Assembly (NCBI RefSeq): GCF_039839785.1
Contig: NZ_JBDOQT010000001.1
Span: forward strand, 2,790,001-2,854,000
Source of the DNA: Pelagibius sp. CAU 1746
Lineage (GTDB): Bacteria; Pseudomonadota; Alphaproteobacteria; Kiloniellales; Kiloniellaceae
Reading direction: 5' to 3'
Length of the DNA: 64,000 nucleotides
Shown here: in pieces, positions 19,384 through 28,000 of the stretch
Layout of the letters: every line of letters starts with the position of its first letter
Position numbering within the stretch: position 1 is the stretch's first letter
The notes under the pieces: generated by a model
Seen by the model: the letters and a program-made list of their open reading frames with translations, nothing else
Databases searched by the model: none
Told to the model about the DNA's origin: nothing
Made by a program: the position numbers and the translations under genes

Positions 19384-20190
19384 TTAGCGGCCTTCCCACT
19401 TCGGCGCGCGCTTTTCGATGAAGGCGTCGATGCCTTCTTCGGCATCGCGGGCCAGCATGTTGGTGGTCATCACTTGGGCCGCATAGGCGTAGGCTTCCAC
19501 CTGTCCGTACTCGATCTGGCGGTAGAAGGCCTCCTTGCCGATCTTCAGGGTCAGGGGCGACTTGCTGATCACCTTGCGAGCCAACTCCAACGTCGCGTCC
19601 TCCAGGCTCTCGGCCGGGACGGCGCGGTTGATAAGGCCCAGACGCAGGGCTTCCTCGGCGCCCACCATGTCGCCGGTCAGCAGCATCTCCATGGCCTGCT
19701 TGCGCGGCACGGCCCGTGACAGGGCGACCATGGGCGTCGAGCAGAAGAGGCCGATGTTGACGCCGGGAGTCCCGAAATGGGCGGCAGCGTCGGCCACCGC
19801 GAGATCGCAGGTGGCGACGAGCTGACAGCCCGCCGCAGTGGCGATGCCGTGCACCTTCGCGATCACCGGCTGGGGCAGGGTGGTGAGGGAGACCATCAGG
19901 CGGCTGCATTGTTTGAAGATGTCCTGATAGAAGTCCCGGTCGCCGCTGCGCCCGCGCAACTCCTTCAGGTCGTGACCGGCGCAGAAGCCACGCCCGGCGC
20001 CCTCGATCACGACGGCGCGAACCTGACTGTCTTCGGCGATGTCGTCCAACGCCTCTTGCAGAGCGCTCATCAGGCCGGCGGAGAGAGCATTGTACTGCCG
20101 CGGCCGGTTAAGGGTCAGGCGCGCGATCCCCTCTTTGTCCTCGCGCAGCAGGATCGGGGCATCACTGGAAAGAGCGGCTTCGGCAGGCAT
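19384..20190 (-). CDS. ECHDC3-like crotonase-fold protein lacking the catalytic glutamates
   Basis: The 268-residue protein is a crotonase: oxyanion-hole segments GRGFCAGHDLKEL and GIATAAGCQLVATCDLA, then HFGTPGVNIGLFC and a C-terminal trimerisation helix. The two acid residues that hydrate enoyl-CoA in classical crotonases (as in rat ECH, Glu144 and Glu164) are Gln123 and Gly143 here. The same pattern, CQL and TPGVN, is seen in the ECHDC3 branch. It is therefore unlikely to be a normal enoyl-CoA hydratase despite the usual label. It heads the mscS-metY run. Confidence 0.8.
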   Translation of the reverse strand: MPAEAALSSDAPILLREDKEGIARLTLNRPRQYNALSAGLMSALQEALDDIAEDSQVRAVVIEGAGRGFCAGHDLKELRGRSGDRDFYQDIFKQCSRLMVSLTTLPQPVIAKVHGIATAAGCQLVATCDLAVADAAAHFGTPGVNIGLFCSTPMVALSRAVPRKQAMEMLLTGDMVGAEEALRLGLINRAVPAESLEDATLELARKVISKSPLTLKIGKEAFYRQIEYGQVEAYAYAAQVMTTNMLARDAEEGIDAFIEKRAPKWEGR

Positions 20191-20337
20191 GATTTCCTCG
20201 GTCTTCCACTTAATCTTATTCGGGGGTAGTGGGACTTTGGCGCTTCCACTGGTGGCAGTTCAAGGAATAATAGGTTGCCGCAGGAGTTAGAAAAGAACCT
20301 GGAGAAGAAGCCACCCCCGCAGGAGGCCACCGCCCTT

Positions 20338-20778
20338 ATGGATCAAGTGAACGAAAATCATCCCCGCATCACCATTGACGCCTTCAACCGGCTGCTGGCC
20401 GAGAGCGCGCCCTTCCAGCGCATTTACGGCTTCGTGACCCAGGAGATCGGTTACGGCACTGCCCGTGTGCGGCTGCCGGCTGGAGAGGCGCACATCCGCC
20501 CCGGCGGCACCCTGAGCGGCCCGGCCCAGATGGCGCTGGCCGATTTTACCATGTACGCCGCGCTGCTGGGCGCCATCGGAGAGGTGCCCCTGGCGGTGAC
20601 CACCAGCCTCAACATTAATTTTCTGAAGCGCCCGCAGCCCGGCGACCTGCTGGCGAGCTGTCGTCTGATCAAACTGGGCAAGCGCTTGGCCGTGGGGGAC
20701 ATCATGGTCCATTCCGAAGGCCTGGAAGCGCCGGTTTCCCACGCCACGGCGACCTACTCGATTCCACCGGAGGAGTAA
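20338..20778 (+). CDS. PaaI-type hotdog-fold thioesterase
   Basis: The 146-residue single hotdog domain has ARVRLPAGEAHIRPGGTLSGPAQMALADFTMYAALLGAIGEVPLAVTTSLNINFLKRP, the PaaI/YbgC-type central helix and following strand. The Asp after ALA (about residue 67) is in the position of the catalytic acid of PaaI thioesterases. It would hydrolyse acyl-CoA thioesters in the cytosol; the substrate is unknown. ATG 20338 follows AGGAGG; an in-frame TTG at 20275 would add a lysine-rich, poorly conserved-looking stretch. Confidence 0.8.
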   Translation: MDQVNENHPRITIDAFNRLLAESAPFQRIYGFVTQEIGYGTARVRLPAGEAHIRPGGTLSGPAQMALADFTMYAALLGAIGEVPLAVTTSLNINFLKRPQPGDLLASCRLIKLGKRLAVGDIMVHSEGLEAPVSHATATYSIPPEE

Positions 20779-20853
20779 GGCCCTGGAGGCGCCGGGAAAC
20801 CGGGCTGCAAGGGGCTGGAAAATATCGCTTTTTTGAGAGGAAGTTAGGGCTGC

Positions 20854-20903
20854 GGTAATATATTACCTCAGACCTAAGCCGATTGAAAAAGCGCGGCTTT
20901 TTC
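20854..20903. promoter_or_regulatory. Palindrome and stem-loop upstream of rplM
   Basis: A perfect 14-bp palindrome, GGTAATATATTACC (20854-20867), is followed by an 8-bp perfect stem GAAAAAGC/GCTTTTTC with a 3-base loop (20885-20903), ending 3 bp before the rplM -35. The palindrome could be an operator; the hairpin with flanking T tract could also end the thioesterase transcript. Confidence 0.4.
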
Positions 20904-20906
20904 GGA

Positions 20907-20935
20907 TTGACAGTCGGCCCCGGGCCCCCTAGAAA
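20907..20935 (+). promoter_or_regulatory. Promoter of rplM-rpsI
   Basis: A consensus TTGACA, a GC-rich 17-bp spacer and TAGAAA lie 93 bp before rplM. This is the best sigma-70 match in the window and has the GC-rich spacer seen at many ribosomal and tRNA promoters. Confidence 0.65.
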
Positions 20936-21028
20936 TCGCCGCTCCGGAGCGCTGGTGCCCGGCAGGGCTTGGCCTTGCCGCTTGACCGGCGGCTCCTTCC
21001 TGAATTCACACGACGAGTGGTTGGCACA

Positions 21029-21493
21029 ATGAAGACCTTTACCGCCACCCCGTCGGACATCGAAAAGAAATGGATTCTGATCGATGCCGATGGTGTTGTC
21101 CTTGGTCGCCTGGCGTCCCAGGTCGCCAAGATCCTGCGCGGCAAGCATAAGCCGAGCTTCACGCCGCACATGGACTGTGGCGACAACGTGATCGTCATCA
21201 ATGCCGAGAAGGTCAAGCTGACCGGCAAGAAGACGAGCGACAAAGTCTACTACTGGCACACCGGCCATCCCGGCGGCATTAAGGAACGCACGGCGGGGCA
21301 GATCCTGGGCGGCGAATTCCCGGAACGGGTGGTCGAGAAGGCGGTGGAGCGCATGATTACGCGCAATCGCCTGGGCCGCCAGCAGTTGAAGAACCTGCGC
21401 GTCTATGCCGGTACCGAGCACCCCCATGAGGCTCAACAGCCCGAGGTTCTGGACCTCCAGGCGATGAACCCGAAGAACAAGAGGAGCCAGTAA
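21029..21493 (+). CDS. rplM: 50S ribosomal protein L13
   Basis: The 154-residue L13 has the full family pattern: [66 protein letters not shown] and the late [16 protein letters not shown] 21029 gives the standard length. rpsI begins 2 bp after its stop, the universal rplM-rpsI pair. Confidence 0.97.
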   Translation: MKTFTATPSDIEKKWILIDADGVVLGRLASQVAKILRGKHKPSFTPHMDCGDNVIVINAEKVKLTGKKTSDKVYYWHTGHPGGIKERTAGQILGGEFPERVVEKAVERMITRNRLGRQQLKNLRVYAGTEHPHEAQQPEVLDLQAMNPKNKRSQ

Positions 21494-21495
21494 GC

Positions 21496-21987
21496 ATGGC
21501 CGATGAGACTCAAACCCTGAGCGATCTGGGCGAGCTGGCCGAAGCCACGGGCGTGACGCCGGAGGCCGCCGCCGAGACGGTGGAGCCGCAGCGTGACGCT
21601 CAGGGGCGCTCCTATGCCACCGGTAAGCGCAAGGACGCGGTGGCCCGCGTCTGGATCAAGCCGGGCAGCGGCCAGATCAGCGTCAACGGCAAGGACCAGA
21701 CCGTCTACTTTGCGCGTCCGGTTCTGCGCATGATCCTGGCCCAGCCTTTCCTGGTGGCTGACCGGACCGGTCAGTTCGACGTCGTCTGCACGGTCAAGGG
21801 CGGAGGCCTCTCCGGTCAGGCCGGCGCGGTGCGTCATGGTATTTCCAAGGCGCTGACGCTTTACGAGCCGGGCCTGCGCCCGGTGCTGAAGCGCGGCGGC
21901 TTCCTCACCCGCGACTCCCGCGTGGTCGAGCGTAAGAAGTACGGCCGGGCCAAGGCGCGCCGGAGCTTCCAGTTCTCCAAGCGCTAA
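21496..21987 (+). CDS. rpsI: 30S ribosomal protein S9
   Basis: The 163-residue S9 has the core from [20 protein letters not shown] through [19 protein letters not shown] and ends in the tRNA-contacting tail FQFSKR. About 37 residues of acidic, Ala/Glu-rich N-terminal extension precede the core; such extensions occur in alphaproteobacterial S9. It is followed by a 15-bp tandem repeat and then a terminator. Confidence 0.97.
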   Translation: MADETQTLSDLGELAEATGVTPEAAAETVEPQRDAQGRSYATGKRKDAVARVWIKPGSGQISVNGKDQTVYFARPVLRMILAQPFLVADRTGQFDVVCTVKGGGLSGQAGAVRHGISKALTLYEPGLRPVLKRGGFLTRDSRVVERKKYGRAKARRSFQFSKR

Positions 21988-21992
21988 GCTTT

Positions 21993-22050
21993 GGGGCGTT
22001 AAGCCTCGGGGCGTTAAGCCTCGGGGCGTTAAGCCTCGGGGCGTTAAGCG
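21993..22050. repeat. 15-bp tandem repeat in the rpsI 3' region
   Basis: GGGGCGTTAAGCCTC is repeated nearly four times without interruption (units at 21993, 22008, 22023 and a partial at 22038), starting 6 bp after the rpsI stop. The units are identical over three full copies, so the array is recent or conserved by slippage. It lies in the transcribed 3' region before the terminator. Confidence 0.9.
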
Positions 22051-22071
22051 CCAGGCGAACACTGCAAAAAG

Positions 22072-22105
22072 AAAACGGGCTGCAGTTTCTGCGGCCCGTT
22101 TTTTT
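22072..22105 (+). terminator. Terminator of rplM-rpsI
   Basis: A 14-bp stem (AAAACGGGCTGCAG with one T-G pair) and 3-base loop are followed by a run of seven T. Confidence 0.9.
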
Positions 22106-22125
22106 GTCTGCTTTGACCGTGGGGT

Positions 22126-22503
22126 CTAGCGCTCGATGCACGCCCCCGAGCGGCAGTCGTACTTGGCCCTTAAGTAATCCAGCAGCTTGTCCTTGTCGCC
22201 CAGCACGCTTTTCGCGGCGGTGCGGACCCTGCCGCAGACACCGCCACGGATGTCGTCATAGGCCGCCCAAGCCTGCATGCCGATCGCCCCATAGGGGGTG
22301 AGCGATGCCAGTTCCCGCATCTCGGCATGCATTCCGTACATGCGGCAGACTTCCAAGGCACCCGCCAGGTCGCCGAGGTAGTATTCGAACTTCTGCATTT
22401 CGGCCCAGGAATCGGAGGGGCCGTGGCCCGCGCCCGCTGCGGCGTAGGCGGTGCCGCCGCTGGACAGGGCCATGGCGATGCAGATGGCGGTGAGGACTCT
22501 CAT
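22126..22503 (-). CDS. Hypothetical secreted protein with four cysteines
   Basis: The 125-residue protein has a clear signal peptide (MRVLTAICIAMALSSGGTAYA, cleavage near residue 21). The mature part is helical, with Cys in EVCRMYGMHAEMREL, GGVCGRV and CRSGAC, consistent with periplasmic disulfides. I do not recognise the family. It is convergent with rpsI beyond the terminator and has its own AT-richer upstream region. Confidence 0.6.
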   Translation of the reverse strand: MRVLTAICIAMALSSGGTAYAAAGAGHGPSDSWAEMQKFEYYLGDLAGALEVCRMYGMHAEMRELASLTPYGAIGMQAWAAYDDIRGGVCGRVRTAAKSVLGDKDKLLDYLRAKYDCRSGACIER

Positions 22504-22820
22504 ATATCTGTTCCCAAAGACGGTAAGTCTAAGTCGTATAGTTTTTGCAAAACTCTACCATGCATTGTCTTTGGTTGGCAGGGTTTCTTTATCGGTAACG
22601 AGCCGGTTTTCAACCCCGAGTTAGCGTCGCCGCTGTAGTTCGGGACAAGCTTGGGCTTCTGATCTTGGCGGTTCAGGGGAAGGAAAGCCTGCTTGCTGTT
22701 TGACCTGCACGGCCCGGCCCGCTAAGTGGCAGCGGGGCGTTCGCGCGAGGGCGGGGTGCCAACCGGTCCGGCGAACGGTCCCCGGCGAACCGAACGGTCC
22801 ATGAAGCCAAGGGAGCTTGA
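22504..22820. other. Intergenic region, 317 bp
   Basis: This is the divergent gap between the secreted cysteine protein and the gamma-carbonic anhydrase gene. It is AT-richer over 22504-22600, where the minus-strand promoter should lie. I see no RNA gene, repeat or convincing coding frame. Confidence 0.5.
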
Positions 22821-23384
22821 ATGAGCGGTCATATCCTTCCCCATCGCGGTCTCTGGCCGAAGATCCACCCGGATGCCTTCATCGCGGAGACGGCGGTGAT
22901 CGTCGGCGATGTGGAGATCGGCCCGGGCAGCTCCATCTGGTACGGCTGCGTTCTGCGCGGCGACGTGAACAAAATTCGCGTAGGCGCGGGGACCAACCTG
23001 CAGGACGGCACGATCGTGCATGGTAACCACGACCGAAGCGGCGACTACCGCGAGACCGGCGGCGGCTTGGCGACCGTTATCGGCGACGGCGTGATCGCCG
23101 GTCACCGAGCGTTGATCCATGCCTGCACCGTCGAGGACGGCGCCTTCATCGGTATGGGGGCGACGGTGATGGACAAGGCGCGGGTGGAAAGTCGCGCCAT
23201 GGTGGCGGCCGGGGCTCTTGTGACGCCGGGAAAGACCGTTGCCGGCGGCCAGTTGTGGGGCGGCAGCCCGGCCCGCTTCATGCGTGAGCTGAAGGAAGCG
23301 GAGCTGGCCGACTTTGTCTATCAGGCGGGACACTATGAGAAGTTGGCTGGAATCTATTTGGCGGAGCGAGCCGCGAGGGGCTGA
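22821..23384 (+). CDS. Gamma-carbonic-anhydrase-family hexapeptide protein
   Basis: The 187-residue left-handed beta-helix protein shows repeated hexapeptides (AVIVGDVEIGPGSSIWYGCVLRGD) and the gamma-CA motifs VGAGTNLQDGTIVH and GHRALIHACTVEDGAFIGMGATVMD. Histidines matching the Zn ligands are present in IVH, GHR and IHAC. The C-terminal helix (FVYQAGHYEKLAGIYL) is typical of the YrdA/PaaY class. It may be a carbonic anhydrase or an acyl-CoA-associated relative; activity cannot be told from sequence. Confidence 0.85.
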   Translation: MSGHILPHRGLWPKIHPDAFIAETAVIVGDVEIGPGSSIWYGCVLRGDVNKIRVGAGTNLQDGTIVHGNHDRSGDYRETGGGLATVIGDGVIAGHRALIHACTVEDGAFIGMGATVMDKARVESRAMVAAGALVTPGKTVAGGQLWGGSPARFMRELKEAELADFVYQAGHYEKLAGIYLAERAARG

Positions 23385-23520
23385 TTCCTAGAGGGAACGC
23401 CGTTCGGCGTGGGCGGTGCGCTCCCCCAATATGGTTGATGATTCCAAGGCGCGATCACGCTAGCTTGGCCGGGCTGGTCGGGGGACCGTGGCCGCAGCAG
23501 GTTTTTGTGGGGGAAACACC

Positions 23521-24549
23521 GTGTTCAAGAGAACCATTCTGCGCGCGTTGGCCGCGCTTTTCGCGCTCTGCGCCCTGGCCACGCCGGGCGCCGCGGAAAC
23601 CGCGGATGAATTCTATAAAGATAAGGTCGTCAAACTGGTCGTTGGCTACAGCGCGGGCGGCGGCTATGACGCTTTCGCGCGCTTCTTGGCCCCTCATATG
23701 GAGGCGCGTCTTGGTGCTCGGGTCGTAGTGGAGAACCGGCCCGGCGGAGGCGGAAACGTCGCCCTCAACCAAGTGGCGGCAGCCAAACCCGACGGCCTGA
23801 CCCTCATGCTGATCGGCGGTGCGACGGCCGCTTTCGCCCAGGTGCTGGACGCGCCGGGTGTTCGTTACCGGGTGGGTCAACTCGGGTTTCTTGGCCGTGT
23901 CGCCGACGAAAAGCGCGTTCTCGTGATCGGCCAAGAGACCGGCATCGGGTCGTTCGGGGAAATGCTGGACGCAGGTAGGCCGATCCGCTTTGGCGGCACA
24001 GCGCGGACTTCGACTATCGGTGCAGGCACCGCCTTCGTCGCCGAGGCCTTGGGTTTGGAGGCGCAGGTCATCGTCGGCTACAAGGGGTCCAAGGAGATCG
24101 CTCTGGCGGCCATCCGCGGCGAGATCGACGGCTTCATCCCTTCCGACAGTTCCGCCCGCCGCTACGGTAAGGAACAGGGCTTGGCGCCGGTCGCGGTTCT
24201 CTCCCGTGAACGCTCGCCGCTGATGCCCGAGGTGCCGACTTTCTTCGAACTCGTCGACCTGACGCAGGAACAGGCTTGGTGGATCGACTATGCCGACGCG
24301 CTTTTCGGCCTCGGACGAGCCCTGGTGACGACGCCGGATATTCCGGCGGACCGGCTGGCCTTCCTGCAGCGCACCGCCCGCGAGGTCCTGACCGATCCGG
24401 CAGTGATCGCGGAGGCGGAGGCCGCGCAGCGGCCGATCAGCTATCTGCCGCCGGAGGCGGTGAAGCGGTCCATCGACCGCGTGATGGACGGGCTGAGCGA
24501 GGAAGAGTTGGCGCGGGTACGTCACGTGGCGTTGGAAAAGTTCCAGTAG
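23521..24549 (+). CDS. tctC: Tripartite tricarboxylate transporter substrate-binding protein (TctC/Bug)
   Basis: The 342-residue periplasmic receptor has a signal peptide (about residues 1-25, LRALAALFALCALATPGAAE) and the Bug-family start of the mature protein: DKVVKLVVGYSAGGGYDAFAR, with VVENRPGGGGNVALNQVA downstream. These are the typical ligand-binding loops. The GTG start at 23521 follows TGGGGGAAA. It is the first gene of an operon with TctA- and TctB-type subunits and a CoA ligase, which suggests uptake and activation of a carboxylic acid; the ligand is not known. Confidence 0.9.
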   Translation: MFKRTILRALAALFALCALATPGAAETADEFYKDKVVKLVVGYSAGGGYDAFARFLAPHMEARLGARVVVENRPGGGGNVALNQVAAAKPDGLTLMLIGGATAAFAQVLDAPGVRYRVGQLGFLGRVADEKRVLVIGQETGIGSFGEMLDAGRPIRFGGTARTSTIGAGTAFVAEALGLEAQVIVGYKGSKEIALAAIRGEIDGFIPSDSSARRYGKEQGLAPVAVLSRERSPLMPEVPTFFELVDLTQEQAWWIDYADALFGLGRALVTTPDIPADRLAFLQRTAREVLTDPAVIAEAEAAQRPISYLPPEAVKRSIDRVMDGLSEEELARVRHVALEKFQ

Positions 24550-24636
24550 CCGCGCGCCCGGCAGACTCCTTTCCAGTCCACAACGAAAAGCCATCGCCTT
24601 GCCGAGGACAACTGCGACAGATCGGAGGCGCCTCCT

Positions 24637-26145
24637 GTGCTTGCCTCAGTAGCTGACGGTTTCGCGCTGTTCCTGAACGCGGAGGTGATGCTGCTCTGCG
24701 TGCTCGGGGTTTTCGTTGGGCTGCTGCTCGGCGTGCTGCCGGGCTTGGGGGGGCTGACGGCTTTGGCGCTTCTGCTTCCCTTCATTTACGGCATGGAGCC
24801 CATGGCCGGCCTGGGCTTCCTTCTGGCCGCCCATGCCGTCGTTTATACAGGTGGCGCACTAACCTCCATCGCGCTCGGGATTCCGGGGTCGGGCCCCAAC
24901 GCAGCCACGGTGGTGGACGGTTATCCGATGACCCGCGCCGGTAAGGGCGGCATCGCCTTGGGGGCCGCCTTCTTATCTTCCGGTTTGGGCGGCATCGTGG
25001 GGGTTGTCGCACTGGTGGCGCTGCTGCCCTTCCTGCAGCAGATCGTTTTCCTTATTGGTTCGCCGGAAACCTTTCTCTTCGCGGTGATGGGCATTATCTA
25101 CGTCGGGGTGCTGGGCGAGCGTTCCATGGCGCGCGGGCTCATTGCCGGCGGTTTGGGCGTCTTCCTGGCTCTTTTCGGGTATGACCGCTTGGCCGGAGTG
25201 CCGCGTTTCTGGCTCGGCATCGACTATCTGCTCGACGGAGTTCGGCTGGTGCCGTTGGTCCTGGGGCTCTTTGCGGTGCCGGAGATCCTCGGCCTGGCGT
25301 TGGGCCATCGCGCCGATTCCGGCGGCACCTCCAGCCGGGACCGCTTCGCTCAAATCCTGAGCGGCATGAAAGCCGCTATTCTGCGCCCCTATCTGCTGAT
25401 CAAGTCGTCGTTGCTGGGTGTTTTCATCGGCATCGTACCGGGTGTCGGTGGCGATACCGCGCCCTTCGTCGCCTATGCATCGGCCAAGCAAACCTCGCCG
25501 ACGCCGGAGGCTTTCGGCAGCGGCTGCGTCGAGGGCGTCATCGCGCCGGAGGCGAGCAACAACGCCAAGGAGGGTGGGGCACTGGTCACCACCTTGGCGA
25601 TGGGCATTCCCGGCAGCGCGGGCATGTCGGTGCTGCTGGGCGGCTTCCTGCTGCTTGGGTTGGAACCGGGACCCGACTTCCTCGCCGATCACATGGACCT
25701 CGCCGTCGGCCTGGCCATCGTGCTGGCCTTCGCCAACCTGGTCGCGGTGGCCGTCATGATCGCGGCTTCGCCGCTGCTGCTGAAGCTCGCAGACCTGCGT
25801 CCTCAACTCTTGGCGCCAATCCTCGCAGTGCTGGTTGTCCTCGGCGCCTATGCCTACCAGAACGATCCGCTGGACGTGGTCGCCACCTTCGTCATCGGTC
25901 TGCTCGGTTGCGCCATGAAAGCGATGGGCTATAGCCGCCCGGCCCTGGTGCTGGGTTTCGTCATGGCGCCGCTGATCGAAACCTACCTGCACATCACGCT
26001 TCAGGCTTACGGCATGAGCTTTCTGTTGCGGCCTGGGTCCCTGGTGCTGCTGGGATTGATCGTCATGGGCCTGTCCTGGGGACGCTTGCGGCGATACTTC
26101 CTTGCGGCGGCGCGCTATGGGGGGAATGGCAATGCGAAGCGCTGA
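24637..26145 (+). CDS. tctA: Tripartite tricarboxylate transporter large membrane subunit (TctA)
   Basis: The 502-residue protein has about twelve helices and the TctA motifs GLLLGVLPGLGGLTALALLLPF, GGALTSIALGIPGSGPNAATVVDGYPM and a second GIVPGVGGDTAPFVAY with EASNNAKEGGALVTTLAMGIPGSA. The two related PG-rich loops form the transport site. GTG 24637 follows GGAGG. tctB overlaps its end by 14 bp. The order here is C-A-B, not the more usual C-B-A. Confidence 0.92.
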   Translation: MLASVADGFALFLNAEVMLLCVLGVFVGLLLGVLPGLGGLTALALLLPFIYGMEPMAGLGFLLAAHAVVYTGGALTSIALGIPGSGPNAATVVDGYPMTRAGKGGIALGAAFLSSGLGGIVGVVALVALLPFLQQIVFLIGSPETFLFAVMGIIYVGVLGERSMARGLIAGGLGVFLALFGYDRLAGVPRFWLGIDYLLDGVRLVPLVLGLFAVPEILGLALGHRADSGGTSSRDRFAQILSGMKAAILRPYLLIKSSLLGVFIGIVPGVGGDTAPFVAYASAKQTSPTPEAFGSGCVEGVIAPEASNNAKEGGALVTTLAMGIPGSAGMSVLLGGFLLLGLEPGPDFLADHMDLAVGLAIVLAFANLVAVAVMIAASPLLLKLADLRPQLLAPILAVLVVLGAYAYQNDPLDVVATFVIGLLGCAMKAMGYSRPALVLGFVMAPLIETYLHITLQAYGMSFLLRPGSLVLLGLIVMGLSWGRLRRYFLAAARYGGNGNAKR

Positions 26146-26587
26146 AGCTGTCTTCCTGTTCGCTCTGGCGGCTATTCTGGCCGGATTCTGCACGCTGGGA
26201 CTGTTCTACTATGACTATCCCGTTGCCGTGATGCGTTTCCCGCTGCTGGCCGCGGGCGGAACGCTGCTGGTCGCGTTCGTCCAGGCGGCGGCTCTGTGGC
26301 GCGGGACGGCTCCGGCAGTACACGCCGCCGCGCCGCGCTTCACGTCGGGGCGCGGTGGGCGACTCTTGCGTGAAGGCCTGCTGCTGCTCTCCATCCTGCC
26401 GCTGGTCTTCTTGCTGGGCTTTCCGGCGGGACTGGCGGCTTATCTCCTGCTGGTTCTCCGCTGTGCCGGAGAGTCCTGGAGGCTCTCGCTGATGCTCGCG
26501 CTGGCGTCTCTGGGACTTTCCTATGGGGTTTTCGTTCAGGCCATGGGGGTTCCCCTGCCTCTCTATCCCTTTTGGTGGCCCCTCTGA
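26132..26587 (+). CDS. tctB: Tripartite tricarboxylate transporter small membrane subunit (TctB)
   Basis: The 151-residue protein has four predicted helices (about 5-28, 36-55, 83-103, 113-135) in the TctB layout. ATG 26132 has GGGGGGA just upstream; ATG 26126 is possible. It overlaps the end of tctA by 14 bp, so coupling is expected, and the CoA-ligase gene starts 14 bp after its stop. TctB is poorly conserved; position in the operon and topology carry the call. Confidence 0.75.
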   Translation: MRSAEAVFLFALAAILAGFCTLGLFYYDYPVAVMRFPLLAAGGTLLVAFVQAAALWRGTAPAVHAAAPRFTSGRGGRLLREGLLLLSILPLVFLLGFPAGLAAYLLLVLRCAGESWRLSLMLALASLGLSYGVFVQAMGVPLPLYPFWWPL

Positions 26588-26601
26588 TCCGGATCGGCGA
26601 A

Positions 26602-27987
26602 ATGGTGACTATTCCGAAATCTACTGCAGCGACTTCCGTTTGGCCTGCGATGCCCGCTCCGAACGCTGCTTTGCGGCTCGCGATCCTGCAGCAGCTCGAA
26701 GCGAACCAGTGGCGCAGTGCGGAGGAGATCCGGTCCCTACAGTTCCGGCAGCTCAACCGCCTGCTGCGCCATGTGGCGAAGACCGTGCCGTTCTACCGGC
26801 GGCGCTTGGACGGCTGCGGGCTGACGGGGGAACGGGCGGTGACGCCGGAGGACTGGCTGCGGATGCCGCTCTTGACCCGTGCCGACATCCAGCAGGCTGG
26901 GGAGGAACTGATCAGCGACGAGCTGCCGCCCGAACACGGAAAGACTGCCAAGGCCTCGACGTCCGGCTCCACCGGCATGCCGGTGACCGTCGTCAGTTCA
27001 CATCTCAATCAGCTGTTTTGGGAAGTGGTCACGCTGCGTGAGCACCTCTGGCAAGGCCGAGATCTGGGGGGCAGCATGGCGGTGATCCGGCGAATTCCGA
27101 AAGGCGCTTCCTATCCGGATGGTTTCACCAGCAAGCACTGGGGGGCGCCAGTCGAATCTGTCTTTCCCAGCGGCCCTTTGCATGCTTTGGAAATTGATAC
27201 CAGCGTTGCCCAGCAGGCGGAGTGGCTGACGCGCGTCAATCCGACCTACCTGCGCGGCTATCCGACGAACCTGCTGTCTCTGGCGCGTTACTTTCAGGAC
27301 AATGGCCTTGAGCTGCCGAGGCTGAAGCAGTGCCTGACTTTCGGCGAACTGCTGCACCCCCACGTCCGCGAGGCTTGCCGCGAGGCTTGGGGTGTCGAGA
27401 TTGCCGATGCCTACAGCTCTCAGGAGCTGGGCTATATCTCGCTCCAGGCCCCGGGCCATGAGCATCAGTTGGTACAGGCCGATTTCGTACTTCTGGAAGT
27501 GATCGACCGCGACGGACGTCCCTGCAAGCCGGGCGAGGTGGGTCGTGTCGTGGCGACCTCCTTGCACAATCTCGCCATGCCATTGCTGCGGTACGAGATC
27601 GGCGATTTCGCCGAGGTCGGCGGGCCCTGTCCCACCGGCCGGGGCTTGCCCGTCCTCACCCGTATCCTGGGCCGTGAGCGCAACATGCTGGTGGACCGCG
27701 AAGGCAACGAATACTGGCCGGCCTTCGGCGTCAAGTCGATGACCAAGATCGTGCCGCTGAGACAGTTCCAGCTCGCCCAGGTCGCGGTCGACAAGGTGGA
27801 GGCCCGGCTGGTGCCGGAGCGCCCGCTAAGCGAGGACGAGCGGCGTCGGCTCGTCACTCACCTTTCCGAGCGGCTGCCCGGCACGGTTTCCGTCGAATTG
27901 GTGCTGCTGGAGGAAATCCCCCGCGGTGCCGGCGGGAAGTACGAGGACTTCGTCAACGAGACGAAGCAGGGCAAAGGGGACAGGTGA
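26602..27987 (+). CDS. Phenylacetate-CoA-ligase-type AMP-forming enzyme
   Basis: The 461-residue protein is a PaaK/CapK-type adenylate former: an N-terminal helical part (QFRQLNRLLRHVAKTVPFYRRRL), the P-loop-like STSGSTGMPVTV, YSSQELGYISLQA, GRVVATSLHN, and GRERNMLVDREGNEYWPAF with C-terminal PRGAGGKYEDF carrying the catalytic lysine. Such enzymes activate aryl or alkyl carboxylates as CoA thioesters or adenylates. Its place directly after tctCAB suggests it activates the acid the transporter brings in. CapK relatives in surface-polymer loci have other roles, so the substrate is open. Confidence 0.8.
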   Translation: MVTIPKSTAATSVWPAMPAPNAALRLAILQQLEANQWRSAEEIRSLQFRQLNRLLRHVAKTVPFYRRRLDGCGLTGERAVTPEDWLRMPLLTRADIQQAGEELISDELPPEHGKTAKASTSGSTGMPVTVVSSHLNQLFWEVVTLREHLWQGRDLGGSMAVIRRIPKGASYPDGFTSKHWGAPVESVFPSGPLHALEIDTSVAQQAEWLTRVNPTYLRGYPTNLLSLARYFQDNGLELPRLKQCLTFGELLHPHVREACREAWGVEIADAYSSQELGYISLQAPGHEHQLVQADFVLLEVIDRDGRPCKPGEVGRVVATSLHNLAMPLLRYEIGDFAEVGGPCPTGRGLPVLTRILGRERNMLVDREGNEYWPAFGVKSMTKIVPLRQFQLAQVAVDKVEARLVPERPLSEDERRRLVTHLSERLPGTVSVELVLLEEIPRGAGGKYEDFVNETKQGKGDR

Positions 27988-28000
27988 CGCGCGCCTAGAC

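Noticed and set aside
20191-20337. SAM riboswitch controlling the metY run
   Set aside because: The gap before the first gene of the run has no SAM-II-like or SAM-I-like pattern, and metY lies deep in the run.
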